Origin: CAIOZA01 sp964464375
GTDB taxonomy: Bacteria; Bacteroidota; Ignavibacteria; Kapaibacteriales; UBA2268
Assembly (NCBI GenBank): GCA_964464375.1
Contig: CAYXFU010000052.1
Coordinates: 1 to 22,259 of the forward strand
DNA: 22,259 bases
Direction of reading: 5' to 3'
Shown: positions 1-6,665 of the stretch, piece after piece
Numbering within the stretch: the stretch's first letter is position 1
How the letters are laid out: each line of letters starts with the position of its first letter
Translations under genes and position numbers: made by a program
The notes under the pieces: generated by a model
Told to the model about the DNA's origin: nothing
What the model saw: the letters and a program-made list of their open reading frames with translations, nothing else
Databases searched by the model: none

Positions 1-1272
1 GCAATCAAAAAGGTGAACGAATCACCGGAAATGGCTATGATCCGTGAGAACTGGGACACTGGAAGCAATACACCGGGCGAAGAAGAAGCTTATCTAAAAT
101 ACATTGGCTTTGAGAAAGAGCGGAACACAAATCGTGCAGGTTCTCAAAATAATGGAGGATCAAATAATCCGGTTCCCCCAAAAATGATGACGATATCCGA
201 TCTGGAAATGGAGGCAATTTATGCTGAATTCGAGGGAGATAATGAAAAGTATCGGGATGATGAACTAGCAGCGAATCAAAAACTACTCGATGATAAACTA
301 ATTGCCGAAGAACAGTTCTTAGAAAATAAACTAAAAATCAATCAGGACTTTGAAACCAGAAAAAAGGAAGTTGCTGAATATATAGAAACGGTTGATGCTA
401 TTTCGACATCCGATACATCTAAATCTTCCGATTCTACCGATACAACTTCATCCGATCCGGAACCCGAAGTAACCGCCACGAAAAAGCCGGCAAAGGTTTT
501 TGATGCAATGCACGAATTAATTACCGATAGAAGCCATGCTCTAAGAACAGCAACTACAAACCTGACAAAGAGTATCGGAGAAACTCTCGGTGGACTTTTT
601 GAAGGCAATGAAGACAAGCTGAAAGAAGGCTCAAAGAAAATGCTAAAAACGCTTGCTGACCTAATCAAAAAAGTTGCGTCAGCAGCAATAACTAATATCA
701 TTATCGGACAGTTAGGCATCACCGGAGCAACCACAGGAATCGGTGCAATCTTCGGAGCCCCTGCAATCCTTGCTCTCGTTCAAGGTGTCGTGTCGGCTAT
801 TATTGATCCAATCGTTAACGGACTTACGATGCACACCGGGGGTAGGGCAGACGTTCCAACGGGTGTTGTCATCGGTGATAATCCGTATTCACCCGAATGG
901 GTTCTGCGTGATTTCGATATACAAGCGATCATCGATACAGCCTTACAAAAAGCATTCCGTACTCCAGTGTCAGGAATGGATAAATCAACCGAACTCCAAA
1001 ATGAATTAATCCAAACTCTCAAAACACAGGAAAAATATGCTCAGGCAGACAATTTCTTCAACACAGGCGAAGCACTATCATTAAATAATCCGAATTCTCA
1101 GAGCAAATTCCAAAATGCAATGAATATCGATAATAGCCAGATCATAAAAAATCTGGAGCAACTTAACGAACAATTCAGCAACTTTGAGGGAAGAATTCAT
1201 GTAGTTGAATCTGAAATTGCCCAGGCAACAAACAATTTCAATAACAGAATAAATCGCAGATCCTATATTTAA
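1..1272 (+). CDS. Phage tail tape-measure-like protein, C-terminal part (5' truncated by window)
   Basis: The reading frame is open from base 1, so the GTG at 13 need not be the start and the gene probably began upstream. Residues below are numbered from that GTG. The part seen has a charged, coiled-coil-like stretch (about 60-125), a Ser/Thr/Asp-rich linker (about 128-150), an amphipathic segment, then a Gly/Ala/Ile-rich hydrophobic stretch (about 218-272). This is followed by a TGGRADVPTGVVIGD-type segment and a second helical tail. A hydrophobic Gly-rich stretch followed by 'TGG...G.NPYSPEWVL' is typical of the C-terminal ends of tail tape-measure proteins, which set tail length and pass through the membrane during injection. 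That assignment rests on overall character, not a catalytic motif. A diverged inverted copy lies across the tRNA at 1549-2172. Base composition looks more GC-rich than the neighbouring chromosomal genes, as expected for prophage DNA. Confidence 0.6.
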   Translation, partial: AIKKVNESPEMAMIRENWDTGSNTPGEEEAYLKYIGFEKERNTNRAGSQNNGGSNNPVPPKMMTISDLEMEAIYAEFEGDNEKYRDDELAANQKLLDDKLIAEEQFLENKLKINQDFETRKKEVAEYIETVDAISTSDTSKSSDSTDTTSSDPEPEVTATKKPAKVFDAMHELITDRSHALRTATTNLTKSIGETLGGLFEGNEDKLKEGSKKMLKTLADLIKKVASAAITNIIIGQLGITGATTGIGAIFGAPAILALVQGVVSAIIDPIVNGLTMHTGGRADVPTGVVIGDNPYSPEWVLRDFDIQAIIDTALQKAFRTPVSGMDKSTELQNELIQTLKTQEKYAQADNFFNTGEALSLNNPNSQSKFQNAMNIDNSQIIKNLEQLNEQFSNFEGRIHVVESEIAQATNNFNNRINRRSYI

Positions 1273-1285
1273 CAACTCATTTATT

Positions 1286-1321
1286 AGGTGGGATTGGTTT
1301 TGGTGGGATTTAGGTGGGATT
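1286..1321 (+). repeat. Three direct GGTGGGATT repeats after the phage-like gene
   Basis: Three exact copies of the 9-mer GGTGGGATT sit at 1287-1295, 1302-1310 and 1313-1321. They start 14 bases after the stop codon of the phage-like gene and end 48 bases before the 3' end of the tRNA. The same motif occurs inverted on the far side of the tRNA (1514-1533). Role unknown; integrase arm sites or part of an attachment region are possible. Confidence 0.6.
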
Positions 1322-1368
1322 GTATTTTCTAAAAATTATTATATTCCGTAGAACCGCATAAACACTAG

Positions 1369-1441
1369 AGCCAAATGGGGGACTCGAACCCCCGACCTAC
1401 TCATTACGAATGAGTTGCTCTACCAGCTGAGCTAAGTTGGC
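1369..1441 (-). tRNA. tRNA-Thr (anticodon CGT)
   Basis: Read on the minus strand, the 73 bases fold as a cloverleaf. The acceptor arm is GCCAACT/ATTTGGC, with one C-T mismatch. The D arm is GCTC/GAGC with an AGCTGGTA loop. The anticodon stem is ACTCA/TGAGT with loop TTCGTAA, giving anticodon CGT, which reads the Thr codon ACG. The T arm is GGGGG-TTCGAGT-CCCCC. CCA is not encoded. The gene sits between two inverted copies of a phage-like gene end, and tRNA genes are common integration sites for mobile elements. Confidence 0.93.
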
Positions 1442-1513
1442 AATATTATGTAAATTATTTTAATTGATGCAGTTAATGAGTGTCTGAAATTGATTATAAT
1501 TCAAAGTAAATTC

Positions 1514-1533
1514 AATTCCACCAAAATCCCACC
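1514..1533 (-). repeat. Inverted partner of the GGTGGGATT repeats
   Basis: The minus strand carries one exact GGTGGGATT (1525-1533) and a one-mismatch copy GGTGGAATT (1514-1522). They lie 15 bases beyond the ancestral stop of the broken phage-like copy. Position and order mirror the repeats at 1286-1321, so the duplicated unit includes this downstream tail and not only the coding sequence. Confidence 0.55.
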
Positions 1534-1548
1534 AATAAAATGAATTAT

Positions 1549-2172
1549 TTAAATGTACGATCTGCGATTTATTCTGTTGTTGAAATTATTTGTTACTTGA
1601 GCAACTTCTTACTCAACTACATGAATCCAATCTTCAAAATTACTGAATTGTTCGTTAAGTTGTTCGAGATTTTTTATGATCTGGCTGTTGTCGATATTTC
1701 TTGAGTTTTGGAAATTGCAATGTTGATTTGGATTCTGGACTAAAAGAGTTTCTCCGTTATTGAAAAAGTAGTTTGCCTGCGAATATCTTTCCTGAGTTTT
1801 AATGATCTCGATTAATTCACTTTGGATACCATTTACTTCATCTGTTTCTGCAATCGTGGTTTTAAATGCCTTTTGCAAACCAATGTCGATTATTGCCTGG
1901 ATATCAAAATCACGCAGAACCCATTCCGGTGAGTATGGATTGTCACCGATTACGACACCAGTAGGAACGTCTGCTCTTCTATCGGTTTTCATTACGAGTC
2001 AGTTTACGATTGGGTCAATAATGGCGGAGACGACACCCTGCACGAGAGCAAGAATTGCTGGGTCTCCCCAAATTATGGGACCAAGTCCTGTCGTTGCACC
2101 AGAGATACCCTGCTTACCGATTACGATGTTAGTTATTGCTGCTGAAGCAACTTTTTTGAGAAGTTTCTTTGA
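1549..2172 (-). pseudogene. Decayed inverted copy of the phage tail tape-measure-like C-terminus
   Basis: On the minus strand this single frame parallels the left-hand gene for its last roughly 200 codons. It begins near GSKKLLKKVASAAITN, runs through DPIVN, RADVPTGVVIGDNPYSPEW and NLEQLNEQFSNFE, and ends in NRINRRSYI-stop at 1549. Two in-frame stops break it: TGA at 1999-2001, where the left copy has GGA (Gly), and TAA at 1609-1611, where the left copy has TCT (Ser). Near its 5' end about eight codons present in the left copy are missing. By eye the DNA is about 70-75% identical to the left copy, so this is an old paralog or a relic of a related element, not a recent duplication. There is no start codon or upstream half; homology stops at about 2172, where an unrelated coding relic begins on the other strand. 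Confidence 0.85.
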
Positions 2173-2402
2173 ACCATCGGTAATGTAACACTGAAGTATA
2201 ATGCTAAACTAGATGGTTTAGTTCAGATAAAGATGGTAGATATGATTGGAACACTTATGTCTGATACTATGGAACAGTATGTACCAGAGAAGGTACTTGG
2301 AACTTCAATCTGAATCTGAGCCAACTAAAGTCTTGTGTTTATCTTTGCATTGTAAGTTCGCATGGAAATGCCATAGTAGATAAGATTGTAATCATAAAAT
2401 AA
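2173..2402 (+). pseudogene. Relic of a type IX secretion C-terminal sorting domain, frameshifted
   Basis: From 2173 the plus strand reads TIGNVTLKYNAKLDGLVQIK and continues with MVDMIGTLMSDTMEQY and VPEKVLGTS, then meets a TGA at 2311-2313. Shifting frame at about 2304 continues the domain as FNLNLSQLKSCVYLCIVSSH followed by GNAIVDKIVIIK and a TAA at 2400-2402. Together these follow the type A sorting-domain pattern: N-x-T-x-(I/L)-x-Y, then hydrophobic-x-(I/V)-x-(V/I)-x-(D/N)-x-x-G, then L-x-x-G-x-Y, then a terminal K-hydrophobic-x-(I/L)-K. The usual Gly of L-K-x-G is Cys here. In this phylum such domains direct outer-membrane secretion of cargo proteins. The cargo part of the gene is absent; the relic begins exactly where the phage-like copy stops, which suggests a rearrangement breakpoint. 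Confidence 0.75.
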
Positions 2403-2584
2403 GGTAATAGTCACAAATAAGATTCATTAGAAATTAAAAATTGTTATGATTTGCGAATACAATAGGAAATTTGTTAAAATATAGTGGAATGTATTTCTAT
2501 TCCAAGCGACAGTTAAGAATATTTGGAATCAATAATATAAATTACAAAAAAGTCCTTTTAAAGGTTATTAATAAATAAAATAAA

Positions 2585-3877
2585 TTAAAATATCAAAGTT
2601 AACCTTAATCCAAAAACTAATATGTTTTCCTTTAAATCTACATTAGATGGAGAAACTAAATATTGAATATTTGGTTGAAATGCAATTGCTGGAGTAAAAT
2701 TGAATTTATAAGTAAATTCATAGTTCTGCTCATACAAATCATAAAATTGAAGATTAGTTATTTTATCTAACCTATATAGGTAAGTATTGTGCGCAAATAG
2801 AAAACCAAAACCAAACCTATCTTCATCTCTTCCTGGAATTAATCCTTGATAAACATAGCCGGCACCAATAAAATAATCAAACTGATTTTCTATATCGTCA
2901 GCTACACCCATCCTCCCATAAATACTCAAGCCTTCTCCTGGAGCTTCATTCTCCTGATATATATCCAGCTCAAAAAGTCCATAAATACCATAATTGGTAA
3001 CATTTGAAAATGGATGATTATATGAGTCAGTATAATACCATGAACCAACTTCAATCTTAGAATAGGGGAGATTGTCCTCTTTTTCGTCTTTAAGCTCAGG
3101 AGTAGATCTCCATCCATGTTCATTAACAATTTTAGTGGATATTAGCAATCCATCATTCTTGTTCAATATTATTTGGCTACCTTGAAAATTACTTGTATCA
3201 CCAGAAATACCATCAAAAATCCCAACTTGAAAATAGTTATTTTTTAAGAAGGATAATCTGGCAACTAATCCAAGTGATGAAAATGGAAAAATCGATGGTC
3301 CGTTTCTTCCACTTTGTGCATAATCAACTCCAATTCCATGAGCTGGGTTTAAAAATAAAGAACCTACTTGTTTTACATCAAATAATGAATTCAAATCAAG
3401 TAGACCTAAGTATACTGATAGTTTGTTGTCAAAAAGATTCTGCTGAAGAAATAGTTCTAAAACTCTCCATGAATCACTAGTTTCTATATTAGAAATGCCC
3501 ATTTTTGATCCAATCTTTTCCCCGGGATTTCCACCATAATTTGCTATAGAGTGGATATAAAATGAAGCTCCAGTCCAACCTAATGTCATTTCTAAATCGA
3601 GCAATAACATTAAATCAAGATTATCAAGATAATAGAATTTTTTTATTGAGTCCTTTTGTCCGGTATTCCAAACTTCACTTTTATAAACTGCATCAATAAA
3701 AATACCATTATCATTTAGCTTATTCCGAAATTCACCCCATTTCCCAGTCAATTTTTCTTGTTGCCAAAATGAATTTTCTGTCGATTCTGAAACATCATTA
3801 GACATTAGAGGAATCGAACAGAAGATCGGGCATATAAAGAATGCAATAAATATGATATATTCTAAGAAGCGAATCAT
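2585..3877 (-). CDS. OprB-family carbohydrate-selective porin
   Basis: The 430-residue product starts with a hydrophobic signal peptide (about residues 1-20). Near residue 43 it has the LTGKWGEFRNKL-type element that opens the mature part of OprB porins. Further family signatures are LDLMLLLDLEMTLGWTGASF, ISNIETSDSWR, LGLLDLNSLFDV, FLNPAHGIGVD and GRNGPSIFPFSSLG. The protein ends in phenylalanine after an alternating hydrophobic strand, as outer-membrane beta-barrels do. OprB porins are 16-stranded channels that pass sugars and other small solutes across the outer membrane. The start codon overlaps the stop of the WD40 gene by one base (TAATG), with AAGGAAAG just upstream, so translation is probably coupled. 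Bases 2403-2584 downstream hold no gene; a very short CCTTTAAAAGG dyad with a T-run is at best a weak terminator. The substrate cannot be read from the sequence. Confidence 0.85.
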   Translation of the reverse strand: MIRFLEYIIFIAFFICPIFCSIPLMSNDVSESTENSFWQQEKLTGKWGEFRNKLNDNGIFIDAVYKSEVWNTGQKDSIKKFYYLDNLDLMLLLDLEMTLGWTGASFYIHSIANYGGNPGEKIGSKMGISNIETSDSWRVLELFLQQNLFDNKLSVYLGLLDLNSLFDVKQVGSLFLNPAHGIGVDYAQSGRNGPSIFPFSSLGLVARLSFLKNNYFQVGIFDGISGDTSNFQGSQIILNKNDGLLISTKIVNEHGWRSTPELKDEKEDNLPYSKIEVGSWYYTDSYNHPFSNVTNYGIYGLFELDIYQENEAPGEGLSIYGRMGVADDIENQFDYFIGAGYVYQGLIPGRDEDRFGFGFLFAHNTYLYRLDKITNLQFYDLYEQNYEFTYKFNFTPAIAFQPNIQYLVSPSNVDLKENILVFGLRLTLIF

Positions 3878-4857
3878 TAATCTTTACTTTCCTTAGTTAA
3901 AAATCTTATAGTACCATCTTTACATCCAATTATTATGATGCTGGCGTCACTTACAATATCTACAGCCCAGACTTCAATATCTACATCAAATGATAATAAA
4001 TCACTACCGGTTGTGATATCCCATAATTTTACTTTCTTATCATGACTTGAAGTTACTATTGTTCTATCGTCTTCCGATATAGAAATGTCCTGAATTAATC
4101 CATAATGAGCTTTTATGTTTTTTTCAAATTTGAAATCAGGAATAGACCATATTATAATTTCTCCATCTTGATTACCAGAAATTAGGTATTTATTATCAAA
4201 TGAAAATAGTACAGTCAAAACTGGAAATTTCGAATCGATTAAAATCTTTACTTCCTTATTATTATTAAAATCAGTTGACCAAATTCTAACAGTTTTATCA
4301 TCACTACATGAAGCAATATATTTTCCATCATAACTATAAGCTACATTATTGGTCTGTTCAGTATGGCCAATTAGTTTTTTTATTTCTCTACCACTTTCAA
4401 TGTCCCACATTCGAACTATTTTATCAAATGAAGTGCTGGCAACATAAGAACTCTTATCATCCTGGCTAAAATACACTCCAATTACCTGATCAGACTGTCC
4501 TGTTAATTTCTTAATCTCTTTTCCTGTCTCAACATCCCAAATTCTAATAGTGTGATCGGCTGATGCACTTGCTAGTAATTTGTCATTCCCAGAAAATGAT
4601 ACATTGTAAACAGGACCTGAGTGACCCTTTAAAATTAATAATTCTTTACCGTCAGGAAGAGACCAGATTTTGATAGTACCATCTGCACTGCATGTAGCTA
4701 CTTTAGTATCCATTTTATTTACAAAGACACCTTGAATTTCGTCATTCTGCCTACCAATAATTGACATAGCATATTTAAGTGGTTCCTTGCATAAAATAAA
4801 ACCTGGCAAGCAAATAATCAAAATTATAAGCACAATATATAGTTGAATTTTTTTCAT
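3877..4857 (-). CDS. Exported seven-bladed WD40 beta-propeller protein
   Basis: The 326-residue product begins with a Lys-rich, strongly hydrophobic signal or anchor segment (residues 2-23) ending at Cys23. It could be a loose lipobox, but FILC is not canonical. The rest is built from seven WD-type repeats, at about residues 36-73, 78-116, 120-160, 164-206, 210-245, 248-288 and 291-322. Typical blade ends include TIKIWSL, TIRIWDV, IVRMWDI, TVRIWST, EIIIWSI and KVKLWDI, and GH dipeptides mark several blade starts. Seven blades close a complete propeller, which serves as a protein-binding platform; no catalytic residues are apparent. It lies 17 bases after the gene for an anchored protein of unknown function and overlaps the porin start by one base. 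A periplasmic or outer-membrane scaffold role beside the porin is inference. Confidence 0.85.
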   Translation of the reverse strand: MKKIQLYIVLIILIICLPGFILCKEPLKYAMSIIGRQNDEIQGVFVNKMDTKVATCSADGTIKIWSLPDGKELLILKGHSGPVYNVSFSGNDKLLASASADHTIRIWDVETGKEIKKLTGQSDQVIGVYFSQDDKSSYVASTSFDKIVRMWDIESGREIKKLIGHTEQTNNVAYSYDGKYIASCSDDKTVRIWSTDFNNNKEVKILIDSKFPVLTVLFSFDNKYLISGNQDGEIIIWSIPDFKFEKNIKAHYGLIQDISISEDDRTIVTSSHDKKVKLWDITTGSDLLSFDVDIEVWAVDIVSDASIIIIGCKDGTIRFLTKESKD

Positions 4858-4874
4858 AATAATTTTTCCTAAGG

Positions 4875-5666
4875 TTATTTCAAATATTCCTGAATTCTTG
4901 CAATTTTGAATTTATTTTCAAATCTTTTAACTATAAAAAAGTAGTTGAAATTATCTTTTTCTATCAAGTGATTATAATCTATTGTCTGAATATATTCATC
5001 TTTACTAATGCTAAATTCTTTCCCCTTTGCTTTGGGAATGGGAGTAAGAATACTGTTTTTTATAGCTTCTTTAACATCGTCAGAAAAAATTAAATTATAG
5101 TTTTTTAACAAATCTGACTTGTCATTACACATTGGGAAATATCTTCCAATCAAGGGATAATTAATGGAGTTAGAAATTTTTTCTTTATAATTATTTATAA
5201 GTGCTATTTGGAATTCCTCCCAAAATAAATTTAATTCATCAAGTAATGTTGATTCTTCAATTGACATGTTCAATACTCTGAAATCAATCGGAGAAATTCC
5301 ATCAAGATATAAATAATTATCAGTCAAATTTGTGCTATATCTAAGTTCAATAGTGCCTTCTGCTCTCATCATTGAATCGTTCGACGGTTTCTGTCTTGTT
5401 TCAACAAATAGATTCAGATAAACATTTTTATTCTTATTTGATCCAGCAGAACGTTTTTTTAAAATGACATATTTTAATGGTTGATCCTGATTAAAAAGCC
5501 AAATATGCTTGTTATTACTACTATTAACTTTCTTGCCATCAAGATCATTTTGAATATTGTTAATGGTGCCAGATGATAAAGAAAATCCAATGACAGATGC
5601 CGAAATTACAATAACTGCAAGCATAATAACAACAAATGCATTCTTTCGTGATCTCCAAATCTTCAT
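4875..5666 (-). CDS. Membrane-anchored periplasmic protein of unknown function
   Basis: I do not recognise this 263-residue protein. It has a basic N-terminus (KIWRSRKN), one hydrophobic helix at about residues 10-31, and a soluble remainder rich in Lys, Asn and Ile. The orientation predicted by the positive-inside rule puts the bulk outside the cytoplasm. No conserved catalytic motif or cysteine cluster is visible. Near the C-terminus it alternates polar and hydrophobic residues (YNHLIEKDNFNYFFIVKRFE), which looks like a small mixed alpha/beta domain. AAGGA lies a few bases before the ATG. It is the first gene of a three-gene operon with the WD40 propeller (17-base gap) and the OprB porin, so it may be an inner-membrane partner of an envelope complex. 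That role is inferred only from gene order. Confidence 0.75.
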   Translation of the reverse strand: MKIWRSRKNAFVVIMLAVIVISASVIGFSLSSGTINNIQNDLDGKKVNSSNNKHIWLFNQDQPLKYVILKKRSAGSNKNKNVYLNLFVETRQKPSNDSMMRAEGTIELRYSTNLTDNYLYLDGISPIDFRVLNMSIEESTLLDELNLFWEEFQIALINNYKEKISNSINYPLIGRYFPMCNDKSDLLKNYNLIFSDDVKEAIKNSILTPIPKAKGKEFSISKDEYIQTIDYNHLIEKDNFNYFFIVKRFENKFKIARIQEYLK

Positions 5667-5844
5667 TCTATTCCTTAAAGTTTATAATTTTCCTATTGTC
5701 AGATGAATTTATCGTCAATGATTAATTAAACTTTACTAAATATTATATTTTAAAAATTATTAATGAATTATCAAAATGTAATTTATTTCTCAGTCTATTA
5801 ACTTTTAGCTTTCAATTTAATAAATTTTGTAGCCCAAAAATTCA

Positions 5845-5873
5845 TAAAAAATAGGGCGATATCTCTTCGCCCT
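5845..5873 (-). terminator. Rho-independent terminator of the sdhCAB operon
   Basis: AGGGCGA (5853-5859) pairs with TCGCCCT (5867-5873) across a 7-base loop. On the minus strand the stem is followed by ATTTTTTAT, a good U-run. It lies about 43 bases past the sdhB stop. Confidence 0.85.
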
Positions 5874-5915
5874 AATTAAATATTCTGCTATATATATGAA
5901 AGAATTAAAGTTTGC

Positions 5916-6665
5916 TTAATCTTCTTTCAACAAACTAGCTTTCAGAAAATCTCTGTTCATCCTCGAAATAAATCGTACCGAAATCTCTTTTGGACATGCG
6001 GCTTCACATTCATAGAAGTTTCTGCAGGTACCAAAACCTTCTGCATCCATTGTATTTACCATAGCTAACACTCTTTTTTTGCGTTCTGGTTGTCCCTGAG
6101 GCAACAGACCCAAATGAGATACCTTTGCCGCAACGAAAAGCATAGCGGCACTATTAGGGCATGAAGCAACACACGCACCGCAACCTATACATGAGGCAGC
6201 ATCCATTGACAGATCAGCCTGTTTCTTGTCAACAGGAAGCGCATTTGCATCCTGAGGTTGATTAGTGTTGACGCTAATGAATCCACCTGACTGAATGATT
6301 CTGTCCAGAGATGTTCTGTCCACAACAAGATCCTTAATAACAGGAAAAGACTTTGCTCTGAATGGCTCGATATAAACAGTTTCGCCATCTTTGAATTTTC
6401 TCATGTGCAGCTGGCATGTTGTAGTTGCTTTCTCTGGACCATGAGGATTGCCATTGATAGTGAGTGAACAGCAACCGCATATACCTTCGCGGCAGTCGTG
6501 ATCGAATGCAATAGGTTCTTTGGCAGACTTTAGCAGTTTTTCATTGAGAACATCTAGCATTTCTAGGAATGACATATCTTCCGAAACATAATCAAGATCA
6601 TGCTGTTCAAAATATCCCTTGGAGTTGCCGTTCTTCTGTCTCCATACGTGTAGTTTCAGTTTCAT
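5916..6665 (-). CDS. sdhB: Succinate dehydrogenase/fumarate reductase iron-sulfur subunit
   Basis: The 249-residue subunit passes electrons from the flavin of SdhA to the membrane heme/quinone subunit. The N-terminal ferredoxin-like domain has the [2Fe-2S] ligands in DCREGICGCC (Cys58, 63, 66) and Cys84; Cys65 is an extra cysteine in this loop. The C-terminal domain has CIGCGACVASCPN (Cys159, 162, 165, 169) and CRNFYECEAACPKE (Cys214, 220, 224). These supply one [4Fe-4S] and one [3Fe-4S] cluster. The start overlaps the sdhA stop by one base (TAATG), with a GAGGAG site upstream inside sdhA. It is the last gene of the operon and is followed by a strong terminator. Family membership is certain. 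The direction of catalysis (succinate oxidation or fumarate reduction) cannot be read from this subunit. Confidence 0.95.
   Translation of the reverse strand: MKLKLHVWRQKNGNSKGYFEQHDLDYVSEDMSFLEMLDVLNEKLLKSAKEPIAFDHDCREGICGCCSLTINGNPHGPEKATTTCQLHMRKFKDGETVYIEPFRAKSFPVIKDLVVDRTSLDRIIQSGGFISVNTNQPQDANALPVDKKQADLSMDAASCIGCGACVASCPNSAAMLFVAAKVSHLGLLPQGQPERKKRVLAMVNTMDAEGFGTCRNFYECEAACPKEISVRFISRMNRDFLKASLLKED

Noticed and set aside
1286..1321. The GGTGGGATT repeats as a CRISPR array
   Set aside because: Units are only 9 bases, spaced 2-6 bases apart, with no spacers of CRISPR length and no cas genes.
1802..2188. Open frame of 128 codons on the plus strand
   Set aside because: It is the antisense of the decayed phage-like copy, whose minus-strand frame matches the left gene closely. 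The plus frame matches nothing and has no ribosome site.
2549..2565. CCTTTAAAAGG dyad as terminator of the porin operon
   Set aside because: The stem could form only three or four pairs with a tiny loop, too weak to claim despite the following T-run.
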